Shown piece after piece: positions 9,601-17,578 of a stretch of 44,708 nt of DNA. Source of the stretch: Planctomycetaceae bacterium (GTDB lineage: Bacteria; Planctomycetota; Planctomycetia; Pirellulales; Pirellulaceae); contig JABJJO010000221.1 of NCBI GenBank assembly GCA_018660825.1, forward strand, positions 1 through 44,708, written 5' to 3'. The notes under the pieces were generated by a model. It made no database searches, was not told where the DNA came from, and saw only the letters and a list, made by a program, of their open reading frames with translations. A program made the translations under genes and the position numbers. Numbering within the stretch: the first letter of the stretch is position 1; each line of letters opens with the position of its first letter.

Positions 9601-11375
9601 AAGGGTAACTGCTGAACATGTGTAAACGTCTCATTGACTTGAAGTTGATTTCGCAGAGCAAGCCTACAAGCCTGACGCAAATGTGCGTCTGCCACGGGAA
9701 TCGTCTGCAATGCATCCAACAATGGCTGTACCGTTTTTACATCCGAGTGCTGAGCAATAGCTCCTGCAGCACTACGTCGCACCAGCGGATTTTCATCCTG
9801 CAACCCGGTAACAACACCCTGTCTTAGCACAGCACTCCAACTCGGCGATTCTGAAATCACTCGCATCGCGTGATTTCGCACAAGAGCATCTCGATCGCTT
9901 GCGGCGGCCAACAACTGCAGCGACGTAATTTTTCCCAATCGGTGCAACACCCATAGTGCATGCACCCGAGTCGTCGCTGAATCCATATCCTGTACCGCTT
10001 TACCAAGCTCAGGAACAGCTGCGGTGCCAATACGATCCGACAACTGATCCGTCGCCAACATACGTCGCGTTAGATCAGAATCAGCTAAGATCGCGATGAG
10101 ATCCTTAGTCGTTGCTACGCTCAAATCAACTACTTCATTTCGTTTCACGTCCAGCGGCGTATCCGGCCCCGTATACCTAACTCGCCAAATCCTCCCTGAT
10201 GTACGATCTCTACCTGGGTGGTCTAATGCAACTTCATAGTGCCCGATGATCCGGTTGTAAAAATCTGCAATATACAATGCACCATCTGGACCTACTTGAA
10301 CATCTACGGGTCGAAACCAAGGATCACTACATTTAAGGAAATCCGTCATTTCTTGGGCTTTGGCCGTCGAGCCCTGCCACTGCAAAGAGTCTCGATTAAT
10401 CCGACTCGTCATCACATTGCCAACGAAGATATTGTTCCTGAATTCCTCTGGGAATTGGTGCCCTGTGTAATACCCCACACCAGAAATAGCTGTACTACCG
10501 TGGCCATGATCCATCACAGGTTGAACATATCCGAGGCCGTCATGAGGCTTGCCAAAACTTGGGTAATAGCCGTTTCGCATCAGCATCGATAACGGTTTGC
10601 TGTGACAATCGGCGCTGAAAATATCTCCCTCGGCTGTAAATGCCATGCCGAAGGGATTTACTTGGCCCCAGGTAAACTGTTCCACTCGCGACCCGTCCAA
10701 TCGCACACGATAGGTATTGCCACTGTTGAGTTGAATGCGACTACCATCTGCACCTTCAATGGTAGAGTCATTATTATAACCATGGCAAATATAGAGCCAA
10801 CCGTCGAACCCGCGAGTAAACCCGTTCTGCAAACCATGAACATCCCGTGGAATTCCCAATGGCCCGTACAATACTTCCCGCTTGTCCGCTTTACCATCTC
10901 CGTCGGTATCTTGCAAAAATAAAATATTTGGGATGCTATAAACAACGACTCCATTCTTATAAGGATATAAGCCGATCGGAATGTTTAAGCCTTCAGCAAA
11001 CTTCGTGATTTTGTCATAGCGGCCATCGCTAGTTGTGTCTGCCATGACAGAAATAGTATCTCGCCCTTTACCTGCAGCGGCGGCGTATGGATATTCAATC
11101 GACCCCGCTACCCATAGACGCCCGCGAGCATCAAAAGCCATGTTGATGGGCTTAGGAATGTGCGGCTCGGCCGTGACTAATTCAATTTCAAATCCATCTG
11201 GTAATTGAAATTTCTTCTGCTGTTCCGTGGGAGTTAACGGATCCGTGCCGCGGATACTGGTCGCAAATGGATTCGCTGGGGCTGGTTGTGCATTCGCACC
11301 ATCACCAGTGAAATTGACGAATAAACAACCAATCAACACAATACAAAGCACACGCTTTACAAAATAACAAAGCAT
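6681..11375 (-). CDS. PVC-type haem-binding propeller / HEAT / cytochrome c / FG-GAP fusion protein
   Basis: A 1564-residue exported protein with a signal peptide at about 1-30. An N-terminal beta-propeller of the planctomycete 'membrane-bound dehydrogenase' type covers about 45-410 (FEIELVTAEPHIPKPINMAFDARGRLWV; DVQVGPDGALYIADFYNRIIGHYE). HEAT-like helical repeats run from about 430 to 960, interrupted near 720-850 by a beta-rich segment. A cytochrome c domain follows with CTACHQ at Cys1056/Cys1059 and a conserved PVC haem-domain tail. From about 1190 to the end there are FG-GAP/VCBS repeats (ADVNRDGKKDI, GDINGDDRADV, ADVNGDGAADI, GDINGDGLLDV), which usually bind calcium. The start has AAGGGA eight bases upstream. 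The gene is divergent from the ThuA-like gene. Enzymatic activity is unknown; an outer-surface redox role is inference. Confidence 0.88.
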   Translation of the reverse strand: MLCYFVKRVLCIVLIGCLFVNFTGDGANAQPAPANPFATSIRGTDPLTPTEQQKKFQLPDGFEIELVTAEPHIPKPINMAFDARGRLWVAGSIEYPYAAAAGKGRDTISVMADTTSDGRYDKITKFAEGLNIPIGLYPYKNGVVVYSIPNILFLQDTDGDGKADKREVLYGPLGIPRDVHGLQNGFTRGFDGWLYICHGYNNDSTIEGADGSRIQLNSGNTYRVRLDGSRVEQFTWGQVNPFGMAFTAEGDIFSADCHSKPLSMLMRNGYYPSFGKPHDGLGYVQPVMDHGHGSTAISGVGYYTGHQFPEEFRNNIFVGNVMTSRINRDSLQWQGSTAKAQEMTDFLKCSDPWFRPVDVQVGPDGALYIADFYNRIIGHYEVALDHPGRDRTSGRIWRVRYTGPDTPLDVKRNEVVDLSVATTKDLIAILADSDLTRRMLATDQLSDRIGTAAVPELGKAVQDMDSATTRVHALWVLHRLGKITSLQLLAAASDRDALVRNHAMRVISESPSWSAVLRQGVVTGLQDENPLVRRSAAGAIAQHSDVKTVQPLLDALQTIPVADAHLRQACRLALRNQLQVNETFTHVQQLPLSAVDSQAIASVALGVKSSVAAEFLIAYLVKNHGEKEILPAVARDYLSHAAKYLKIEQIEQVVQVAQASVPDDLDLQLTLLLSVQQSLQQRGQPKTQAIQQWGKVLAERLLVSFDSNVAVWANSGASNPWGLQPRNSSDGVQGVMYLSSLLGGEDKTGRLRSKTFAVPEQLQFYICGHRGFPKDDASEANYVQLRLAETNEVVRKVFPPRSDLGARVDWDLGEFQGQRAYVEIVDGMTINAFAWLAVARFSPPVVSVPSVAPAQITRRLKSAAELVGTLQLQNLKPALKQLVLADNVGWSVRRRAAESLNQFGNSQALIALSTLIDEDVVATSLRAEICGLWNSDNSEQIAQQSKMILSKVMRTVPTRLQRQLAELLASTSVGGEVLLGLVENGNASARLLQNELLVRTLVATKLENAVERVDILTQRLPPLNAQIKELITQRTNGYGSSAPVLARGKQLFNQKCTACHQILGRGAVVGPQLDGIGNRGLERIIEDLLDPSRNVDVAFQTSIYILDSGRIITGLHRRKEGKTLVVVNQKGEEIRIQEDEIDEQMKSKISIMPENIVSEMPPQDFYDLAAFLNSQRKVEPSNVKWATERIDGRFRSEGVAVADVNRDGKKDILVGELWYEAPNWTPHEIAPVIDNGDGAHSYSANFACFVDDVNHDQWPDLIVIGFPGTPCHWYENPQAVEGHWKKHEIWHSACNETVVYKDLFGSGQRVLVMGWEPAGRMNEGTMAWFSPGDDPTEKWTMHPISRSGRAGQPAPGTNRFSHGLGVGDINGDDRADVICANGWWQQPAEVAEKPWTFHVANLGPACANMVTADVNGDGAADIISSSAHQFGIWWHQQVVDDGKEAAEIKFIRHDLFPDLVSQTHALHFRDVNGDGLQDIITGKRFWAHGPKGDPGSDQPAIVYWFEAKKDSRGLTTYIPRVIHQQSGVGTQFWMGDINGDGLLDVVTSNKSGVHVSLQSQTANK

Positions 11376-11473
11376 CTCACATTCCCTTTACCTTAATGGT
11401 ACCCAAAAACAGTACTCCCTAAACAATAGGTGAACAAATTAAAGGCTGTCAATGAGTACACATTCTTGGGAGC

Positions 11474-11503
11474 TTGTTCGCCGCCATCATTTTCCGTTAA
11501 AAT
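11474..11503 (+). promoter_or_regulatory. Candidate sigma70-type promoter for the ThuA-like gene
   Basis: TTGTTC at 11474-11479 and TAAAAT at 11498-11503 are separated by 18 bases and lie 53 bases upstream of the ATG at 11557. The -10 is a reasonable match and the -35 a partial one. Confidence 0.35.
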
Positions 11504-11556
11504 AAAACCAAGTCAACAAACACTTCATCGTTCGTCTAATCGGATATTCACAAACC

Positions 11557-12399
11557 ATGGTCAATCATAAGAACAATCAAAAAAATATCTTCTTTGGTTT
11601 AGCACTTGCAATAGGTGTGGTTTGTTTCGTTGTTGGGAAAACGACCGCCGCTGAAACAACTGCCACTAAGAGCAAAGTTGCACCTCTCAAAGTGCTAATG
11701 GTTACCGGTGGCAGCAGTCATGACTATACCAACCAAAAAGGCATCCTCGAGAAAGGTATCGCAGCGCGAACAAATATCCAATGGACGATTGCTCATCAAG
11801 GAGGCACAAATCGTGCGAAGATGATTGAACTATTCAAATCCCCAGATTGGGCCAAAGGATACGACGTCGTTGTACATAATCAATGCTTTGGCGGCGTCAC
11901 GGACGTAGCGTTTACAGAACGCGTTGCTCAAGCACATTACGCTGGAGTACCCGCGGTTATTATCCACTGCACCGTGCATAGCTACCGTCATGCCAAAACA
12001 GATGCTTGGCGAAAAGTTATCGGCGTAAGTTCCTTTAGCCATGAAAAACACCGGCCCTTGGCAGTTCGAAATCTACAAGCCAAACATCCCATCATGCAGG
12101 GATTCCCAAAAGTCTGGAATACACCCAATGGGGAGCTCTATAAAATTGACAAGATGTGGCCCAACTGCAAAGCACTGGCAACCGCATTTGGCGAAGACAC
12201 TCAAAAAGATCATACTTGCATTTGGACCAACACCATCGGAAAGGGCAAAGTCTTCGGCACGACGATTGGGCATCACAACGAGACGATGAGCACCGATGTC
12301 TATCTCGATCTTGTCACTCGTGGCATGTTGTGGGCTTGCAATAAACTCGATGACTCCGGAAAACCCAAACCCGGATACGGCCCCGCTAAAGTAAAATAA
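11557..12399 (+). CDS. Secreted ThuA-like domain protein
   Basis: 280 residues: a signal/anchor segment (about 10-30, hydrophobic, ending near TTAAE) and a ThuA domain. Diagnostic stretches are VLMVTGGSSHDY near residue 48, YDVVVHNQCFGG and AVIIHCTVHSYR in the middle, and GKGKVFGTTIGHHNET followed by RGMLWACNKL at the end. The ThuA fold is related to class I glutamine amidotransferases. The trehalose-utilisation name comes from rhizobia and should not be read as function here. ThuA-like proteins are common partners of PVC-type haem proteins in planctomycetes, and the neighbouring divergent gene is one. No strong SD precedes the ATG. Confidence 0.82.
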   Translation: MVNHKNNQKNIFFGLALAIGVVCFVVGKTTAAETTATKSKVAPLKVLMVTGGSSHDYTNQKGILEKGIAARTNIQWTIAHQGGTNRAKMIELFKSPDWAKGYDVVVHNQCFGGVTDVAFTERVAQAHYAGVPAVIIHCTVHSYRHAKTDAWRKVIGVSSFSHEKHRPLAVRNLQAKHPIMQGFPKVWNTPNGELYKIDKMWPNCKALATAFGEDTQKDHTCIWTNTIGKGKVFGTTIGHHNETMSTDVYLDLVTRGMLWACNKLDDSGKPKPGYGPAKVK

Positions 12400-12538
12400 A
12401 CCATCTGTGATTATGGTGCTAATAGGTGACGGGTGACTGCGACTCGCACACTTCTTAAACTTTTTCATCTCTTACTGCGTTGCTCGACAACTCTTTATTT
12501 TCATCCGCCAATCCAAAGAAGGATGCCCGATTTGTCAT

Positions 12539-12646
12539 TTAGTCTTCTACAACTATTTCATGCCATTTCGCTACAATTTCATTGGTCCAAATAAAAACGT
12601 CATCAACCGATCTATTGATTTCCACCGCGCCTGTGCTGTTCATCAT
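12539..12646 (-). pseudogene. N-terminal stub of an SRPBCC (START/polyketide-cyclase-like) protein
   Basis: A 35-codon minus-strand frame starting with a double ATG. A full AGGAGGT Shine-Dalgarno sits six bases upstream (12653-12659), the strongest ribosome-binding site in the window. The peptide (V-E-I-N-R-S-V-D-D-V-F, then W-T-N and K-W-H-E-I-V-V-E-D) reads like the first strand and helix of SRPBCC proteins, whose usual opening is IxRPxxEVFxxxTN followed by a tryptophan and VVED. Family members are about 140-150 residues; here a TAA falls immediately after VVED and the following sequence does not resume the fold. I read it as a truncated remnant. The alternative is a genuine short peptide. 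Confidence 0.5.
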
Positions 12647-12652
12647 TTGAGC

Positions 12653-12659
12653 ACCTCCT
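12653..12659 (-). promoter_or_regulatory. Consensus Shine-Dalgarno of the SRPBCC stub
   Basis: AGGAGGT on the minus strand with six bases to the first ATG at 12646. It indicates that this reading frame was, or still is, translated. Confidence 0.55.
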
Positions 12660-12745
12660 GAATGGGGTATTGCTGAATTCGGCGTTTTGTTACTAATACA
12701 AAAACGGAATAAATCAGACCAATCTAGTTGCAGGCCATATTAACC

Positions 12746-14713
12746 GTGCTTCCTTTTAAATACCGCAGCGATATCGATGGGTTACGAGCAGTCGCTGTAC
12801 TATTGGTACTGCTTTTTCATACCGAATGCGGTTTTTCCGGTGGATACATCGGCGTCGACGTGTTCTTTGTAATTTCGGGATTTTTGATAACTAGTCTGAT
12901 CATCAAGAATCAACAAAAAGAACAATTCAGCTTGGCGATGTTCTGGGGGCGTCGCATCAAACGCATTGTTCCCGCGGCCTTTGTTGTTGTCGTTGTGACC
13001 TTACTCGCAGGCGCTTGGATACTACTTCCAGAGGATTACGAACAACTCGCCGAGTCGACCACTTATCAGCAACTGATGCTTGCCAACAATTTCTTTTATC
13101 GAAACCTCAACTACTTTGACGGACCCTCGGAAACGAAGGCTCTGCTACATACTTGGTCACTCGCCGTCGAAGAACAATTCTATTTGGTGTTCCCGCTTCT
13201 TTTGATACTCTTGCGTCGGTACTCCAACCGTATAGCAGCTTCAATTCTAGTCACCCTCGCAATTATATCGTTTGGCTACAGTCATTGGGCCACCAGCAAC
13301 GCACCCGCAGCCGCATTCTTTTTACTCCCATCACGAATGTGGGAATTACTAGTCGGAGCCCTCTTGGCCTACGCTCCGCAACCAAAATCAAAATCAAAAC
13401 TATGGCAGGAATTTGCTAGTTTCGTGGGGATCGCCGGGATACTAGCTGCCGGTTTGCTATTCGATGCAACCACACCTTTCCCAGGCGCGGCCGCACTGAT
13501 TCCTTGCCTCGCTACTGCGTTGATAATCTACAGTAGCGCCAACACACAAACAAAGATTGGCAAGCTGCTCTCCTATAAAGGAATCGTTTTTATCGGTCTG
13601 ATTTCATATTCATTGTATCTGTGGCATTGGCCCATTTTAGCCTTCTTGCGTTACAGCACGAACCAACCGTTGACCACCGCATCACAATGTACCGCAATCG
13701 GATTAAGTTTTCTCTGTGGTTGGCTATCATGGAAATATATTGAGACGCCTTTTCGCCAAGGTTTTCAACACATCAAAATGTGGCGAACTCTCACTATCAC
13801 GGTTGCTTGTGCGACGGTGTTAATCATCACCAGTGTCTGGATTGATTATTCCAAGGGATTTACCTGGAGACTGCCTGCGGAAGTTTATCAGTTAATCCAA
13901 GACAACGACGTACCCAAACGATTTCGCAGTACCACCGATCAAGTTAAAACGGGCGACCTACCCCTACTTGGATCGACAGACAACTCACAACAGCCTATCG
14001 ATTTTCTTGTGTGGGGCGATAGCCATGCGATGGCGATTGGCACATTAATGGAAGACTTAGCGACTGAAAATCAACTACATGGCCGCATTGCAGCACGATC
14101 ATCTGTAACGCCGCTAGTTAATACATGGCGCAATGGTAAGCGCGACATATCGTCTCTGTGGAATGACGAAATTCTAAATTACATACAGCAACACGAAGTG
14201 CAAAATGTAATTCTAGTTTCACGCTGGGCCGTGGGGGTTGAGGGGAGACTCGATGGCGACTTGTCACCACTACTCTCTGACAAACAGACAACCTCCAAAT
14301 CCACCAGCGATGCTCGACAAGTCTTTAAACGGCAGTTGTATGAGACGCTGCAGAGGCTATCAAGTTCTGTACAACGTGTGTTTCTCATTGAGCAAGTACC
14401 GTGTCAAACTCTGAATCCCGAATATGAAGTTGTACGTGCGGTATTGAACAACGAGGATATTCCAATGGGAGTTACTCTAGAAACACATCAACGACGCCAA
14501 CACCACACACACACAATCATGTTGCAAGTCACTGCGAAGTTTAAAAACGTATTTCTCGTGGATCCAGCTGCACACTGTTTTAATGAACACAATCAATCTA
14601 TTATTGCCGTCTCTCGTGGCGTTCTCTATGCCGACGAGAATCACGTTTCACCCTTGGGCGCTGAAGTTTTATTTCGACCTGCGCTGAAACCGGTGATCGC
14701 CAATTTCAAATAA
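12746..14713 (+). CDS. OafA/YrhL-like membrane acyltransferase (acyltransferase-3) with C-terminal SGNH domain
   Basis: About 655 residues. The N-terminal half is an acyltransferase-3 domain with about ten membrane helices. Helix 1 carries the family R-X10-H motif (GLR...FHTECG), followed by GGYIGVDVFFVISGFLI and HTWSLAVEEQFY. The C-terminal part is an SGNH hydrolase-like domain with the GDSH block (WGDSHAMA, near residue 426) and a DENHVS block near the end. The two-domain form acetylates surface polysaccharides such as O-antigen, passing an acyl group across the membrane to the periplasmic SGNH domain. The frame extends to TTG at 12728; I prefer GTG at 12746 because the product then begins close to the conserved YRSDIDGLR, but no clear SD decides it. 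It stands alone, with no other polysaccharide genes nearby. Confidence 0.87.
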   Translation: MLPFKYRSDIDGLRAVAVLLVLLFHTECGFSGGYIGVDVFFVISGFLITSLIIKNQQKEQFSLAMFWGRRIKRIVPAAFVVVVVTLLAGAWILLPEDYEQLAESTTYQQLMLANNFFYRNLNYFDGPSETKALLHTWSLAVEEQFYLVFPLLLILLRRYSNRIAASILVTLAIISFGYSHWATSNAPAAAFFLLPSRMWELLVGALLAYAPQPKSKSKLWQEFASFVGIAGILAAGLLFDATTPFPGAAALIPCLATALIIYSSANTQTKIGKLLSYKGIVFIGLISYSLYLWHWPILAFLRYSTNQPLTTASQCTAIGLSFLCGWLSWKYIETPFRQGFQHIKMWRTLTITVACATVLIITSVWIDYSKGFTWRLPAEVYQLIQDNDVPKRFRSTTDQVKTGDLPLLGSTDNSQQPIDFLVWGDSHAMAIGTLMEDLATENQLHGRIAARSSVTPLVNTWRNGKRDISSLWNDEILNYIQQHEVQNVILVSRWAVGVEGRLDGDLSPLLSDKQTTSKSTSDARQVFKRQLYETLQRLSSSVQRVFLIEQVPCQTLNPEYEVVRAVLNNEDIPMGVTLETHQRRQHHTHTIMLQVTAKFKNVFLVDPAAHCFNEHNQSIIAVSRGVLYADENHVSPLGAEVLFRPALKPVIANFK

Positions 14714-14798
14714 TTTACTGCGTCGTTAATGATTCGCACTACTCGGCGTTAATTGGTAATTCAGGGACCCGTAGGAATATACGCTCACCGCATCGCTG

Positions 14799-14807
14799 TG
14801 TTAAAAT
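14799..14807 (+). promoter_or_regulatory. Candidate extended -10 element
   Basis: TGT followed by TAAAAT (14802-14807), about 38 bases before the GTG start at 14846. No convincing -35 is seen, which is acceptable for an extended -10. Confidence 0.3.
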
Positions 14808-14832
14808 AGAACTACATTACATCGCTATTCTT

Positions 14833-14837
14833 GGAGG
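14833..14837 (+). promoter_or_regulatory. Shine-Dalgarno that fixes a GTG start at 14846
   Basis: GGAGG lies eight bases before GTG 14846, whereas the in-frame upstream TTG (14831) would overlap it. This decides the start of the following gene. Confidence 0.7.
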
Positions 14838-14845
14838 CTATTCGC

Positions 14846-17467
14846 GTGCATCGTTTTTTCACAGTAGCCTATTTACTGACAATTTTTATTAGTGACCTTC
14901 AACATACGGACGCTCAAGATACCGTTCGAGTTCGCGGGGGGTTGCAAGTCCTTTATACATTTGAAGCGGGACAAGGAGATACGGTTTTCGACCGTTCAGC
15001 AAGCGATACCACACTCAATTTGAAAATCACAAACAAGGATGCTGTCAAATGGATCGATGGTGCACTTCAAGTGAACAGTGCCACCACGATTAAATCGGCG
15101 GCACCCGCGCGAAAAATAATTGATCTCGCCAAACGAACTCGTGGACTCACCGTCGAAGCTTGGGTCAATCCGGCGAATGACCGTCAGGACGGCCCAGCCC
15201 GAATGGTTACGATTTCCGGGAACACCAGTCGCCGTAATTTTACTCTGGGCCAAGACGCAAATTATTATGATGTGCGGCTCCGCACAACAGTCACGACAAC
15301 CAACGGTATTCCATCCACATCAACCCCTTCCGGAACTGCCACTCCCCGTTTAACGCACGTCCTATTTACCCGCCATGCGGACGGGACGACTCGCATCTTT
15401 ATCAATGGTGAACAACAAGCCACCGCGCAGATCAAAGGTGATTTTGGAAACTGGGATGATAGTTTTACTTTGTCTCTCGCAGACGAGGCAAGCGGAGGCC
15501 GACCGTGGCTTGGTACATTGCACCTAGTCGCCATCTATAGTCGTCCGTTGTCTACCAAAGAAGTCACTCAAAACTACACAGCAGGACCTGGCGCTAAAAC
15601 CGGCGAAATGCTCGCACAACGACGACACGAACAATTCTTTGAATCGAAGATCGCACCGCTGTTTGCCAAAAATTGCCTTGGCTGCCACGGCGCTGCGAGC
15701 CACAAAGGCATGTTGAATCTAGCTCGAAAAACAGATGCGTTTAAAGGGGGGGAAAGTGGCAAAGTCATTTTAGCGGGCAAACCAAATGAGAGTTTACTAA
15801 TAGGGCAAGTTATCTCAGGAGATATGCCGCCGCAAGGACCAGCACTTACCGAAATGGAGATCCATGACCTCCAGCACTGGATTAAGAACGGTGCTGTTTG
15901 GACAGTCGATGTTATTGACCAAGCACTATATGCCAACAATCGCCCCATCGAAATCTGGTTACAACGACTTACGATTTCAGAATACATCGGAACCGTTCAG
16001 CAAACTATCGGAGTTGATATTGCCGAGCAAGCAACCACGTTGCTACCCCCAGACATACGTGCCGATGGTTTCAGTAACACCGCCTACAACCTCAATATCG
16101 ATCTAAAACACATCGAAACCTATGCACATCTCGCTGAACAAATCGTGCAGCAGGTGGATGTAGCCAAATTTGCGGCACGGTTTTCCAAAAGCCGAAAGCT
16201 CTCAACTGATGATACGATGCGTGACTTTGTTGCAGACATGGGTGGGTGGATCCTCCGCGGGCCATTAGACGAACGAGAGATTTCAATCTACAGCGGAATA
16301 GCCACAACCATAGCTAGTACTGGCGGTTCCTACGATGAGGCTGTTGGGCTGATTATTGAAGCCATGATTCAATCGCCTCGGTTTATTTATCGAGTAGAAC
16401 ATCAACGTGGTGATGGCTCAGCTTGGCCCGTGAATGATTACGAAATGGCATCACGCATGAGTTATATTCTGTGGGGCACATCACCAGACCAACAGTTGAT
16501 GCAAGCTGCCAAAGACGGCCGTCTGCAAGATGCCACAAACGTCGCCGCTCAAGTCAAACGCATGCTTGAAAATCCACTGGCAAAAATACAATCTGCTCGA
16601 TTTATTACGGAATGGCTCGATCTTGATCGTCTGGAGAACTTGCAACCGAATGCAAAACGATTCCCTGCTTGGAACGCTTCACTTGCCCAGGACATGCAGC
16701 GGGAAACCGTGGCATTTTTTCAAGACATCGTTTGGCAACAAAAACGCCCCTTATCTGATCTCCTTAATGCCCAATTCACCTACGCCACACCACAACTCGC
16801 CAAGTTCTACGGATTCGCTTTACAAACCAATTCCGCCGAAAACGAACTGCAGCGTTACGACCTGAGCGATGTTCCTGAACGCGGCGGTTTTCTCACCCAT
16901 GCCAGTACGCTGACAGTCGGTGGGGACGATGCCTCGATGGTAACTCGCGGGTTATTTGTGCTCAACGATATACTCCGTGGTGCCGTCAATGATCCACCTC
17001 CGGGACTCGACACCACACCCGTTCCCGCAAAAAAAGGGCTCTCGCAGCGCAGTATTGCTGAGAAGCGAATTGCAAACTCCGCCTGTACTGGGTGCCACAG
17101 CAAATTTGAACCTCTTGCGTTTGGATTTGAAAAATTCAACGGTATCGGAGTTTTCAATAACCAAGACGAACACGGAAATAAATTGCGCGCAGACGGGGAG
17201 ATATTGTTTCCCGGAACAGCGGTCGCTATAAAATATAAATCCGCAAGTGAACTTATGGACTTACTTGCGGATAACAAACGAGTCCAAAAAACCATTACTT
17301 GGAAATTGATACAATTCGCTCTTGGGCGACCGCTTGCTGCTGCAGATGCTCGAATTATTAATCAAATCCATACTGCCGCAGGGGCTCATGAAGGAACATA
17401 CCAAAATTTAATGACGGCTATCCTGACAAGTGAGCTCGTGATGCTTACGCGGACCCAAACTGAATAA
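14846..17467 (+). CDS. LamG-PSCyt1-DUF1592/DUF1588/DUF1585-type secreted cytochrome-like protein
   Basis: About 873 residues from the SD-supported GTG. A signal peptide (MHRFFTVAYLL...DAQ) is followed by a LamG/concanavalin domain at about 30-245 (LTVEAWVNP, TRIFINGEQQ, VAIYSRPLS). A cytochrome domain has CLGCH at Cys277/Cys280. The DUF1587/1595/1592/1588/1585 series then follows, recognisable by ADGFSNTAYNL, SPRFIYRVE, MASRMSYILWG and RGGFLTHASTLTVGG. A second haem-type site, CTGCHSKFEPLAFGFE, lies at Cys747/Cys750. This module class pairs with DUF1552 proteins, as the next gene is. Their reaction is not established; participation in polymer attack or electron transfer at the cell surface is speculation. 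Confidence 0.88.
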   Translation: MHRFFTVAYLLTIFISDLQHTDAQDTVRVRGGLQVLYTFEAGQGDTVFDRSASDTTLNLKITNKDAVKWIDGALQVNSATTIKSAAPARKIIDLAKRTRGLTVEAWVNPANDRQDGPARMVTISGNTSRRNFTLGQDANYYDVRLRTTVTTTNGIPSTSTPSGTATPRLTHVLFTRHADGTTRIFINGEQQATAQIKGDFGNWDDSFTLSLADEASGGRPWLGTLHLVAIYSRPLSTKEVTQNYTAGPGAKTGEMLAQRRHEQFFESKIAPLFAKNCLGCHGAASHKGMLNLARKTDAFKGGESGKVILAGKPNESLLIGQVISGDMPPQGPALTEMEIHDLQHWIKNGAVWTVDVIDQALYANNRPIEIWLQRLTISEYIGTVQQTIGVDIAEQATTLLPPDIRADGFSNTAYNLNIDLKHIETYAHLAEQIVQQVDVAKFAARFSKSRKLSTDDTMRDFVADMGGWILRGPLDEREISIYSGIATTIASTGGSYDEAVGLIIEAMIQSPRFIYRVEHQRGDGSAWPVNDYEMASRMSYILWGTSPDQQLMQAAKDGRLQDATNVAAQVKRMLENPLAKIQSARFITEWLDLDRLENLQPNAKRFPAWNASLAQDMQRETVAFFQDIVWQQKRPLSDLLNAQFTYATPQLAKFYGFALQTNSAENELQRYDLSDVPERGGFLTHASTLTVGGDDASMVTRGLFVLNDILRGAVNDPPPGLDTTPVPAKKGLSQRSIAEKRIANSACTGCHSKFEPLAFGFEKFNGIGVFNNQDEHGNKLRADGEILFPGTAVAIKYKSASELMDLLADNKRVQKTITWKLIQFALGRPLAAADARIINQIHTAAGAHEGTYQNLMTAILTSELVMLTRTQTE

Positions 17468-17578
17468 AACCGATCAGCTATTCTTCATTTTAACTTTCCA
17501 CCTATCACGCCATAATACAGTTACGACTACAACTAGACCTCAGCTCCGCAAAAGCTTGAAATACGCTCAGGATTTTAT

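Larger units (their letters stand above)
12400..12727. other. 328-bp interval between ThuA-like and acyltransferase genes
   Basis: No full-length gene. On the minus strand it holds the 35-codon SRPBCC-like stub (listed separately) and, directly after it, a 27-codon ATG reading frame that resembles nothing I know. No terminator hairpin with a T-run is visible for the ThuA-like gene. Confidence 0.6.

Noticed and set aside
12073-12468. A 131-codon minus-strand frame over the end of the ThuA-like gene
   Set aside because: Mostly antisense to the ThuA-like coding region; the peptide shows no domain or signal and lacks a good ribosome-binding site.
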